This document shows, piece after piece, positions 54,661-64,000 of a stretch of DNA of 64,000 nucleotides. This DNA is from Cercis canadensis. Its lineage: Eukaryota; Streptophyta; Magnoliopsida; Fabales; Fabaceae. Where the stretch lies: assembly GCA_003255065.1 (NCBI GenBank), contig QAOA01000920.1:9301-73300 (forward strand). Reading direction: 5' to 3'. Under the pieces are notes generated by a model. It ran no database searches. It was not told the origin of the DNA and was given only the letters and a program-made list of their open reading frames with translations. Both the position numbers and the translations under genes were made by a program. Position 1 is the first letter of the stretch. Each line of letters opens with the position of its first letter.

Positions 54661-55600
54661 GAGGCTAAGCGTTGAGGCATTAGCATAGCAGCACCCGAGA
54701 GTGCCCATTCAGTATGCCCAAACAAAGCAGCAGCGCTGAGGTGCTCCACCAACAAAGCTGTGGCGCTACCCATCTAGTGTTGTGGCATTAGATTTTTTTT
54801 TTTTTAAAAAAAGGAATTCAGATGTCCATTCCTTTAATTAGGCAATACGGTCTGTTTTAGGTTCTCTTTTCAAATACCCATTTGATTGACTTCTCCTATG
54901 TGCATTCAGTTTTCCACTCATGCTCACACCAATAAAGTTTCACCAATTGATCTTCTCAATCAACAAACTAACCTCTCATCAAAGTGCATCTTGCTCACAC
55001 CTTAAAAAGGCTAACCATCTCCAACTTCCAAGTACATCTTACACACACCTCCCATCACATTATCAAGTCTCAACATTATACTCATGGTGGAATCTAAGGT
55101 CTTCAAGACCCCAAGTAAATGATTCTTCGAAGCTCTTTGTGAACATTGCTGCTCTTGTATCCACTTGGACCTCTTACTATTCCTCTTTGAGTTTGCTGAA
55201 ATATTTGGGTAGCTTGCATATCATTTGAAGCTTTGCCTTGGTGTACTTAAAAAGTGCCCAACAAGTGTTTGGTGAAATGCCTAAGTGAGTTTGTGTGACT
55301 TCCTTTTGTCATATTCAGTCCAAGTGTATTTGTGTGAGTTTCTTTGTGTGGGTTGGACTATTGGGGCAGTTTTCATGCCCTCAAGAGCTCGGCATTAGGT
55401 TAGTTGAAGTGTGCCCTCAAATTCTCTAAAGGTGTGCCCATCCTGCCGCTCCATAAGAAGATGATGCTGAGTGACCCACCACTATTTTAGGAAAGTCCTA
55501 CTTTCTTTTTCTAATTTGCTTTACACATTGGGGAAAATATTTCCCTTAAGTTTGGGGATGGAAAATTATTTCTTGAGTTGCTATGGTGTGTTCTTAATTG

Positions 55601-56077
55601 TGTTAGTGGGTATCTTTAATGCTTTTCTAGGTAGTTTCTAAGTTTATTGCGTTTTGTAGTTTGCAAAGCAGAATTTTGTGTAAAAATTTTTGATTGAAAA
55701 CCTTCGGCCAATGATAAAAACTCATTTTCATTGATTGCAACTCTAAAAAAATGATAGTTTTTTTTTTTTCTTTTTTTGTGTTTATGCCTATGAAGCACCA
55801 AAATGTCAAAATTGGGGGCGTACCCATTTCGGGTACATATCCGAAAGGTAAAATGCGTACCACTAGTAGGAAACGAGTTCCCCTGCACTAAATCAGTGAG
55901 AAAGCTACATCGCCACACGTTTTGCAATAACCAAAGAGAAAAACCCATATGGGATTTCACCGAAATTCTAAGCAAGTGCAAGATCTAAGGGAAAAAAGAG
56001 GAAAAGAAAAGGGCCAAGAGAATGTTTTGTTGTAAAGCTTCCTCTCTGGCTACTGCCTTCTTTAGTAGTTGAGTTTT
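55601..56077. other. Spacer, no gene recognised
   Basis: A T-run at 55758-55780 and a GGGGCGTACCC...GGGTACATATCC stretch near 55817. No convincing frame on either strand. Confidence 0.35.
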
Positions 56078-56920
56078 TGACGAGTGCCGAACTGTACAAA
56101 ATTAAACTACTAATTGCAACTAATTTGTAGTATAGGATGCAACTAGTGTCGTCTCCCAAGGATTCACCAGAACAACTAATCTAATAAGACTTAAGCGAGA
56201 GAATAAAAAGGGGGGGGGGGGTTTGTGTTGAATGCAGAATATTAAGAATCTAGAAAGCAGTAAACTGAATTTATTAAATAAGAGAAAACGCAATCAACTC
56301 AAGTAGGAAACCAAACCTTAATCCATCCTTGTTCACTTAAAGATAACCTAGATCTTATTTAATTCTTGGTTAAGTGTTACCTGGAACCCCTAACAGTAAC
56401 ACTTAGAATTCCTACTGATTTACCAATCAGGATTCAATTAATCATGGAATTAAGACTCTAGGCAACCGCTCTATATCACTAAGTCCAGATTAATTTAATA
56501 ACTGAATTGTCCAAGTTAACCGTATATTAAAGACCTTTAAAGTATGATTATCAATCTGATTACTGTTATGAATCTAATCAACCGATTTAAATTCATACAA
56601 AGCATGCATGTAATTAAAATACCATTCAATTACATGAAGAAGGGAAGAAACAGTAATTCAAATTAGATTAAATCAAAACCGGTTGAAGCACAGGAACTAT
56701 GGATTATTAAGTTTGGCTCCTCTTGAATTGATTACAAATGAACTTAGCCCTCTATTGAAGGCTTAAACAAAAGGCAGAAGTAGAAAAACGAACTCAGAAA
56801 ATAGGAGGCAGCAGCTGCTCAAGGTAATTTCGTATCTCTTCTGGTTGGTTTTTTCCTCAACAACTTTGAGAATATATACTAGTTGGCTGCCTCCTCTAGG
56901 TTTCCTAATTGACTTTTAAA
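56078..56920 (-). repeat. 3' LTR, truncated
   Basis: Starts on the plus strand with TGACGAGTGCCGAAC, resembling TGATGAGCTGCCGAGG of the related LTRs. A G-run lies at 56211-56222. From about 56920 the sequence matches 27600 onward, which is interior in the derivative element. The start of U3 and the polypurine tract are therefore deleted. Confidence 0.6.
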
Positions 56921-58105
56921 GGGTTGTAATGGGAAAAGGTAAAGGGATGGCAATAATATGGAAAAATGGCTAAAGCACCCAAGGAATCACAAAGAGCATC
57001 TAATAATGGAGAAATTCAAGTACTTTATGCATCTTGACTTTGGGCTTCAACTCGTTTTTTTCTTTTTCCAAAACAACTTTATTCTTTTTCTGCTGCTATA
57101 TTTTTTTTTCATTTTTCTTCTTCTTTTTGAATCATAACACTTAACAATTCAGCCACAACCAATCAGCCACAACTTGATGCTTTGTTTTTGTAAGAATTTA
57201 CTTCCTTTTTATTCAATGCAATGCTCTTCAATTCCTAAGGATTGGGTAGGACATGGTTTTACACTTAGGCTTGCAATGAGCTACACATGAAAGAAAGGAT
57301 TATTAGGCTTAAAAAGGGGTAATCAAAGGATAACATCAAGGTTAGCTATTTGGTCAAGTAGCTTCTCAAAGAAAGGAATGCCTTAATCACTCTTATGCAT
57401 GCATGTGCAAATGTAACCTCAACTAAGAAACAGAACAAGTTCTAGAGTGTCAAATTGACAGATGAAAACACACAAGAAAGAATCATGACATATGGCTCAA
57501 ATCGTTACAGCTTATAAGACTACCAAGAATCAACTCATCCAAATCAAATTTTGTTGTCATATCACTTAAATCCAAGAACCAAGATAATTGTCCACTTATG
57601 TTGTAACACTTTAGAATCAAAATTGCTTCAAACTACTCTCTTCACAACTCATAAATTAATTGGAAAGAACCAAAAAATTCTAAAAACAAAGCAGAAAAAC
57701 AACAAACCTAAAGGAAGACAGAAAACAAAATTTTAAATGACAAAAAATAGCAAAGCAAAATAACAGAAAACAACGAAACAACATGCTAAAAGCATATAAA
57801 ACAATGAACAAAGAACCTAAAAATAGTAAAACAGTGAATTAAATAACAGAAAACAACATACAGAAAGTTTTTAAAAACACCAAAATAAAAAACTACGCCT
57901 AAAACAGAAAACAGAAAACACACAAAAATTAAAACAAAAATAGAAACTGAAAAACAGCAAAACAGAAAGCATAAAAACAGCACAACAGGCTAATGCCTCC
58001 CCCACACTTAAATTTTTGCAGTGTTCTCAATGCAAAGCAAAAAGTAAACAGTAAAAGCAAGGCACTAAAATTAAAAGAGAAAGGGAAAGAAAACAGTCAG
58101 TGGGT
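56921..58105. other. Non-coding 3' interior
   Basis: A/T-rich, no frame. AAATTTAAGTGTGGGGGAGG on the minus strand (about 57996-58015) is a family hallmark shared with 28655. Confidence 0.65.
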
Positions 58106-59113
58106 TTAAGTCTTATAGAGGGCAGCAGACAAGTGCACCTCCTCCACCACTTGCTCTTGAAAACCCTCATAAAAAGGTTTTAGCCGATGTCCGTTCACTG
58201 GGAAGGTCTTATAGGTTTCCTCATTCTTGATCTCAACTACAGCATAAGGGAAGACATGAGTCACCACAAAAGGACCCATCCACCTAGAACGAAGCTTGCC
58301 AAACATTAGCTTGAGGCGGGAATTGTAGAGCAGCACTTTTTGACCAATGTAGAACTGTTTTCTCACCAACAACTTGTCATGGACAACCTTAGTCTTTCCT
58401 TTATAAATTCTGGAATTCTCATCGGCTTCCAACCTGATTTCTTCTAATTCTTGTAGTTGCAGCTTCCTTTGAGAACCAGCTTGAGCCAAGTCAAGATTAC
58501 ACTGCTTCACAGCCCAATACGCCTTATGCTCTATCTCCACTTGAATGTGGCATGTCTTGCCAAAGACTAGCCTATTAGGCGACATGCCTATAGGGGTCTT
58601 GTAGGCAGTCTGATAAGCCCACAAAGCATCATCTAATCGCAGGCTCCAATTTTTTCTGTTGGGTTGGACAGTCTTCTCTAAAATCTGCTTGATCTCCCTA
58701 TTTGACACTTATGTTTGTCAATTGGTTTGTGGATGGTAAAGGGTTGACACCTTGTGCACCACATCATACTTTTTCAACAAGGCAGCCATGTGCCTATTGC
58801 AGAAGTGCGAACCTTGGTCACTGATTATTGCTCTGGGGATGTCGAACCTGTAGAAAATGTGAGTCCTGACAAAATCTAAGACAACACGAGAATCATCAGT
58901 CCGGGTGGCCTTAGCCTCTACCCATTTAGAAACATAATCTACAGGTAATAGGATATACACAAAACCAAAAGAAGTAGGAAAGGGACCCATGAAATCAATA
59001 CCCCACACATGAAATATCTCACAAAACAATAAAGGCTGTTGAGACATCTCATTCCTAAGGGAAATATTTCCTGTCTGTTGGCATTCGGCACAATTCTTAC
59101 AAAAGCTATGTGC
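58106..59113 (-). pseudogene. Gypsy integrase
   Basis: Two open stretches. 59155-58718 holds HSFCKNCAECQQTGN (second half of the zinc-binding site), VWGIDFMGPFP (first catalytic Asp) and IISDQGSHF (second Asp). 58708-58106 holds [11 protein letters not shown] and the C-terminal domain, ending [13 protein letters not shown]. Between them two stops occur; one TAA stands exactly where the catalytic Glu is expected. The zinc-binding first half lies beyond the LTR insertion, near 59480. Inactive, though otherwise well preserved. Confidence 0.88.
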
Positions 59114-59118
59114 ATCAT

Positions 59119-59422
59119 TGATGAACACACTTTTTATACAATAGTTATTCCTCATACTTAGTCTTTTAAACCTCTTTTGGGCTGAATTGCATAGACTTAG
59201 ACCTCATTTNGCTTGGATTGGTTGTTTTCTCTTAGGTTACCACTGATAATTAATTTTCGTTAATCACTTAAACCAAACTCAACCCCCTCTGTTTACATGA
59301 TTTTCAATATGATTCACCACATAGAACAATCCTTAGGTTCGACTTAGGGCTGTCCTATGCTGCAAAAAGCTAGGTAACCGACCTTAAAATTAAGTAATTT
59401 GAGGAGCCTCGGCAGCTCATCA
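59119..59422 (+). repeat. LTR insertion with internal assembly gap (N at 59210)
   Basis: The left 91 bp (TGATGAACACACTTTTTATAC...) match the first bases, and the right 212 bp (...CCTCGGCAGCTCATCA) the last bases, of the 1.42-kb LTR at 30582-32005, here in plus orientation. The flanks ATCAT (59114-59118; 59423-59427) are an exact 5-bp duplication. About 1.1 kb of LTR, or a whole element, is therefore missing at the N. Confidence 0.85.
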
Positions 59423-59587
59423 ATCATGAAACAAGGTAGGCCAGTAAAGTCCAGAATCTAAAATTTTCCTAGCAATGCGTTGTGGTCCAAAATGACCACC
59501 ACAAGCAGAATTATGGCAAAATTGTAAAACAGATTCAATCTCATGTCCAGGCACACACCTCCTAATGACTTGATCACTACACAGTCT
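59423..59587 (-). pseudogene. Integrase N-terminal piece
   Basis: A shifted frame continues from RNase H with pieces such as QFCHNSACGGHFG and ARKILDSG. These lead into the zinc-binding region that resumes on the other side of the LTR insertion. Confidence 0.7.
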
Positions 59588-61042
59588 CTACAAATAGGGG
59601 TCATCCCATACAGAAAATTTGACTTCACTTTTAAGCTTATTTACTTGATGCTTCTTAAAATAAGCAGGTGACTCATAAGCAACTAAGTAATTTACCAAGT
59701 CAGCATACCAAGGATCTTTACCATCTTTACCTTGCAACTGATAAAGCTGCTCATCAGAGAAGGTCTCTCTGATGGGAAGGCTGTCCAAAGTCAATGGGAT
59801 CCGACTCAAGTGATCTGCTACCAAGTTCTCAGCTCCACTCTTGTCTCTGATATCAAGGTCGAATTCTTGCAAGAGCAGCATCCATCTAATGAGCCTAGGT
59901 TTTGCATCCGGCTTCTTGAGCAAGTACTTCAAAGCTGCATGGTCAGAGAAAGTAATTGCTTTAAAATTTAGTAAGTATGAACGGAATTTATCTAAAGCAA
60001 ACACAATAGCAAGAAGCTCTTTCTCAATGGTGGTATAATTTGCTTGGGCAGTATCCAGAGTGCGAGATACATAATAAATGACGTGGGACAGCTTGTCCAC
60101 TCGCTGTGCAAGGACAGTGCCTACTGCAAAGTTTGATGCATCACACATCAGCTCGAAGGGGAACTCCCAGTTAGGTGGCTGCATGATGGGAGGAGAAGTA
60201 AGGCTCTGCTTCAGCTGATCAATGGCTGCTCTGCACTGCCTATCAAATTCGAAATCCATTTCTTTTTGGAGAAGCCTAGACAGTGGAAGGGCAATCTTGC
60301 TGAAGTCTTGGATGAATCACCTGTAAAACCCTGCATGACCAAGAAAGGAATGCACTTCCCGCACACAAGTGGGGTACGATAAAGAGACAATAACATCTAT
60401 CTTAGCCTTATCTACTTCAATCCCTTTGCTAGAAATTACATGCCCTAAAACTATGCCTTGTTCTACCATGAAGTGACATTTCTCAAAATTAAGAACAATG
60501 TTAGTCTCAATGCATCTATCAAGTACTCTAGCAAGACTATCTAAACATGCATCAAAAGAGGAGCCATATACAGTAAAGTCATCCATGAATACTTCCATGC
60601 AGTGTTCTAAAAAATCAAAAAATATGCTCACCATACACTGCTGGAATGTACCAGGGGCACACAAGCCGAAGGGCATCCTCTTATATGCAAATGTGCCGAA
60701 GGGGCATGTGAAAGTCGTCTTCTCCTGATCCTCCGGGGCTATGTGAATCTGAAAATAACCTTAGAAGCCATCTAGGAAACAGTAATGGGACTTCCCTGCC
60801 AACTTCTCCAGCATCTGATCAATGAAAGGCAGAGGGAAGTGATCTTTCCTTGTTGCCTGGTTGAGTCATCTATAGTCGATGCAGACGCGCCAGCTGTTCT
60901 GCACTCTAGTGGGAATCAACTCATTCTTCTCATTGGCCACTACAGTGATGCCACTTTTCTTCGGAACCACTTGCACTGGACTCACCCATTTACTGTCTGA
61001 GATGGGGTAAATTATGCCAGCTGATAGCAGTTTGCTCACTTC
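59588..61042 (-). pseudogene. Gypsy reverse transcriptase and RNase H
   Basis: RT pieces on the minus strand: KWVSPVQVVPKKSGI, then CIDYR followed by a stop, FIDQMLEKLAG, FMDDFTVYGSS (active site about 60585, FMDD in place of the common YxDD) and VREVHSFLGHAGFYR. RNase H follows in an open frame (60259-59588): [48 protein letters not shown] and LVADHLSRI. At least three stops (near 60888, 60760 and 60316) break the polyprotein. Key Asp residues of both domains are present. Confidence 0.9.
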
Positions 61043-61591
61043 TTACTTGACCACATCCAGAATCAACGGGTTAAGTCGCATTTGCAGCTGCCTCACTAGT
61101 TTAGCTTTTTCCTCCAATAAAATCCGATGCATGCAGGTGGAAGGGCTAATGCCAGGAATGTCTGTAAGTGTCCATCCGATGGCTGTCTTCCACTGCTTCA
61201 AAATCTGTAACAACCTCTCTTCTTGGTCAGGTTGCAGATTGTTGGCTATGATGACAAGCAACTTCTCTTCTTCTGCCAGGAAGGCATACTTAAGAAGATC
61301 AGGTAACGATTTCAGCTCCAGTATAGGTGGCTGCTGTACAGAGGGGACTAATTTGGTTGGAGACTCCAAATCTGTTGCCTGAAGCTCAGCAACACCTGCA
61401 AGTTCTGCACTATGCTCTAAAACAGTCTCATCATATCTCAAATAGTTAGAAATTTCAGAACAGGCAGCACAACTCCCATCACAATTAGTACATGCAGGGC
61501 AATCTAAAGTATCTAGCAAGCCTACTATATCAGGAAATTCAGCTACCAATTCAGCATGCACATCATCAACTAGCAGGTCTATGACATCTAT
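61043..61591 (-). pseudogene. Pol linker between protease and RT
   Basis: 172 readable codons. A Cys-rich stretch CPACTNCDGSCAACSEIS near 61490 has a counterpart in the derivative element at 29210. Then comes LLVIIANNLQPDQEERLLQIL, leading into the TDIPGISPSTCMH segment normal before RT. A stop lies at 61590. Confidence 0.75.
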
Positions 61592-62212
61592 TTAGAACAC
61601 TGAATGCTCTTCTAGAGGGTGTTTCATGGCATCACTTAAATTAAAATGAATTACAGTGTTACCAAATTCTATGGAAAGGGTACCAGCATGCACATTAATT
61701 ATGGTCTTAGCAGTTTTAAGGAAGGGTCTACCCAAGATCAAAGGGGCATGTATAGATGTAGACTCACACTCCATATTTAACACATAAAAATCAACTGGAA
61801 ATATTAAATCATTTACTCTAACCAAAACATGCTCAAGAAGACCTACAGGATATGCTGTGCTTCTATTAGCAAGTTGAATGACTACTCCAGTGGGCTTCAG
61901 TTTTCCAATCTGCAGCGATGAATAGATGGACTTGGGCATCACGTTGATTGAAGCTCCCAGATCTAGCATGGCATTTGTAAATTGCTTGTCTCCAATAGTG
62001 CAGAGAAAAGTGAAAGTACCAGGATCAGTACACTTGGATGGCAAGTTAGGTTGAATCATGACTGACACGTTTCTTCCCATGCTTACTTTCTCATTACCCT
62101 TCAGCTTCCTCTTGTGGGTACACAAATCCTTAAGAAACCTTGCATACTTGGGAATCTGTTTGATGGCTTCCAGGAGAGGTATATTGACTTCTACCTTCCT
62201 GAAAGTATCCAT
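61592..62212 (-). pseudogene. Gypsy aspartic protease
   Basis: A 206-codon open stretch. FTFLCTIGDKQF, AMLDLGASINVMPKSIY (DLGAS active site, about 61960) and VVIQLANRSTAYPVGLLEHV are typical of Athila/Tat proteases, followed by APLILGRPFLKTA, the second protease loop. This is the best preserved domain of the element. Homologous to 13894-14409 but a different family member. Confidence 0.88.
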
Positions 62213-62311
62213 GATCTCTCTATCTAGCTCATGCTCAGCAATTTTCTTGGACTGTGTAACTTTGTTTGGAAAGGGGAGATGAATGCTGGGGGTAAAGCTC
62301 TTTGCCTAGTC

Positions 62312-63888
62312 CTAAAGGTGGAATAGCTGCTGTTTTGGGATAGCTTTAGGGGTTGCAGAGTCTGGATTTTTTTCTTGGACATAATTGCGGACTGTGGAAG
62401 GCATGCTAGGTTCTGGAATATTCACTTCCTTACCACTACGCAAGGTTATGACACTCACATTGCCTCTTGGATTGGTGGCTGTTTTAGAAGGTAAACTGCC
62501 AGAACCTTGAGACTTTAACTCACTAATGGTGGTTGCAAGTTGGCCTATCTGAGTCTCCAAGCTCTGAATGCTAGTCTCAGTCCTCTGTTGGAATTGGATG
62601 TTACTGCTAGCCAGCTGCTTCACTAAATCTTCCAGGCTGGGTTCTGGCTTGTTAGCTTGCTGCATAGGCTGTTTCATTTGTGCTTGAAACTGCTGGTTGC
62701 TTGAACTTGCATTGTACCTAGGCTGTTGTGGCTGGTACGTTTGTTGCTGTTAGTAGGTTTGACCAGAATTGCCTTTATACCTCAAGTTCTGGTGATCTCT
62801 CCAGCCAAGGTTGTATGAAGAGGAGTAGGGGTCATATCTAGGCTACTGGTAAGGTCTGCCAAGAAAGACACTAGCCACTACTTCAGTGTTATCCTGGAGG
62901 GTAGGGCACTAATCCGTCGGATGACTGGCTAGGGCATAAATGCCACATAGCTTGGCAAGAGTTTGAACTTATGTGTGGCCCATTGCTAACTGTCTAACCA
63001 AAGAGGTCAACTCCTCCAAACGGTTCTCCACCCTCTGTTGATCCACCATCTGCACCTCATTCACTCCCCTAGCAGGAGTAACCATTCTTGTGCCAAATTG
63101 TTGTCCATTGGTTGCCATGTTTTTTATTAAGTCTCTTGTAGCCGCAGGGGTCTTGTCCACCAAGGCACCTCCAGAAGCAGCATCCACATAACTCCTATCC
63201 ATAGGAAGAAAACCTTCATAGAAGTATTGGATGAGTAGCTGGTCACTGATTTGGTGATGAGGACAGACCCCACACAGTTTCTCAAATCTCCCCAGTATTC
63301 ATGCAAAGTCTCTCCACTATGTTGCCTTATGCCACATATCTCTTTCCAAATGGCAACAGCTCTTAAGGCATGGAAAAATCTTTCAAGCAAGCACGTCTTC
63401 AAGTCATTCCAGCATGTGATGATGGATGACTGCAAGTATAGCCAATCATTTGCTGCTCCATCTAATGAAAAGGGAAAAGCCTTAAGCTTGATGTGCTCCT
63501 CTTCAATTGACTGAGGCTTCATGGTAGAACACATTATGTGAAATTCCTTCAAATACTTGTGAGGATCTTCACCTGCAAGTCCATGAAACTTTGGGAGCAA
63601 GTGTATTAATCCAGATTTTAATTCAAAATTGGCATCAAGATATTGAATACATAAAGGTTGGTAATTATCATCAGGGGCAGCCAATTCTTTAAGAGTCCTA
63701 GCCCTAACATGCATGTCATTATTTCCAGCCCCATTATTAGCAGCAAGATCAACCTCAGGATTAATGTCATTGGCAGCCATATTATGCTCTATATGATTAG
63801 GAGTTCTACGTGCCCTAGCAAATGTGTGCAAAGTTCTCTCTATTTCAGAATCACCTTCTAGTAGTTCAAAATGAGAGGACCGAGTCAT
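62312..63888 (-). pseudogene. Gypsy gag
   Basis: The ATG at 63888 opens 253 codons. MTRSSHFELLEGDSEIER is the start. The Gag core reads LLPKFHGLAGEDPHKYLKEF, AFPFSLDGAANDWLYLQ and EICGIRQHSGETLHEYWG. A frameshift near 63260 moves the reading to 63202 (ENRLEELTSLVRQLAMG). A knuckle-like CGIYALASHPTD region (about 62940) has lost a Cys to a stop. A Gln-rich stretch and SIQSLETQIGQLATTISELK close it near 62312. Gag builds the particle; this copy is broken. Confidence 0.88.
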
Positions 63889-64000
63889 ACACCATGCAAA
63901 TCAAAAGACAAAAACACTCTAAAACACACTAGAACACACATAAACAGTAAAGCAGTGAATCAATGAAAGAAAAGGGCAAAAATTAAAACACACCAAAAGC
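63889..64000 (-). other. Leader region upstream of gag
   Basis: A/C-rich sequence with AAAACACAC-like repeats, resembling 30050-30180 in the derivative element. The 5' LTR is expected just outside the window. Confidence 0.5.

Larger units (their letters stand above)
48637..55600 (+). mobile_element. Interior of a pol-less Athila/Tat-like element (hosts a copia at 49113-54660)
   Basis: After the 5' leader, the sequence goes straight to motifs of the 3' non-coding part of such elements: AAAACGAGCGCTTATTGGGATGCAACCCAAG (48817-48847) and, beyond the nested copia, CCCTTAAGTTTGGGGATGG (55547-55565). No gag or pol frame lies between. A T-run/A-run pair is at 54790-54818. The 3' LTR is not recognised. 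Confidence 0.6.
56078..64000 (-). mobile_element. Large Athila/Tat-like Ty3/gypsy element (5' end outside window)
   Basis: Minus-strand element with a truncated 3' LTR (56078 to about 56920), a long non-coding 3' region, integrase, RNase H, RT, protease and gag ending at 63888. Gag continues to a leader at the window edge; the 5' LTR is outside. It carries a gapped LTR insertion at 59119-59422. It is related to the short derivative at 25778-32005, sharing 3' non-coding motifs, the gag linker and the integrase tail. Confidence 0.88.

Noticed and set aside
55803..55988. Short frame near a GGGTAC-type inverted stretch as a gene or regulatory hairpin
   Set aside because: No domain, no promoter evidence, and the pairing is too short to be convincing.
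57786..57983. Phe/Cys-rich minus-strand frame as a membrane peptide
   Set aside because: Product of the AAACAG-rich non-coding region of the gypsy element; low complexity.

Overview
The window is plant nuclear DNA, most likely from a dicot. Its mobile elements are plant-type LTR retrotransposons of both superfamilies: Ty1/copia, and Ty3/gypsy including a chromodomain element and Athila/Tat-like elements. Their primer sites match plant initiator-Met and Asp tRNAs. The only recognisable host genes belong to the plant-specific DOG1-like family. I cannot name the species. About four fifths of the 64 kb is retrotransposon sequence, almost all broken by stops, frameshifts, truncation or nesting.

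Layout. 1-1152: 5' end of a minus-strand Ty3/gypsy element (gag and 5' LTR). 1620-7320: an old repeat block split by a solo LTR (1769-2492, 5-bp TSD) and a truncated copia element (about 3030-7064). 7390-13563: copia debris, including one copia (8994-13563) inserted in the gag of another (7980-8993). 13880-17141: gag, protease and 5' LTR of an Athila-like element. 17142-18829: non-coding sequence with a MITE-like inverted repeat. 18830-32808: a DOG1-like pseudogene on the minus strand, cut into three pieces by a small LTR element (19144-20683) and by a 5-kb chromovirus (20998-32227), whose own 5' LTR was then hit by a non-autonomous gypsy derivative (25778-32005). 33400-43437: rest of the DOG1-like cluster, made of two copies of a block carrying RNase H remnants and degenerate tandem repeats, a second pseudogene fragment (35574-35750), a copia element in its upstream region (35884-39723), and one apparently intact DOG1-like gene (42709-43437, plus strand). 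43738-44562: second copy of the old repeat block. 44563-47220: 3' end of a gypsy element with an antisense extra ORF, itself interrupted by the tail of another gypsy element. 47221-55600: a pol-less Athila-like element hosting a complete but dead copia (49113-54660). 56078-64000: a large minus-strand Athila/Tat-like element with gag, protease, RT, RNase H and integrase, interrupted by a gapped LTR insertion at 59119-59422.

The only gene I would call functional is the DOG1-like gene. The value of the window is in its insertion history, which target-site duplications and one empty site allow to be ordered, and in the DOG1-like duplication cluster. Five single N characters mark assembly joins. 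Three are flanked on both sides by the same 165-181 bp, so these repeats are probably unmerged contig overlaps. I see no previously undescribed cellular system. The most unusual items are the derivative element at 25778-32005, the antisense ORF at 45489, and the degenerate tandem and inverted repeats of the DOG1-linked blocks.
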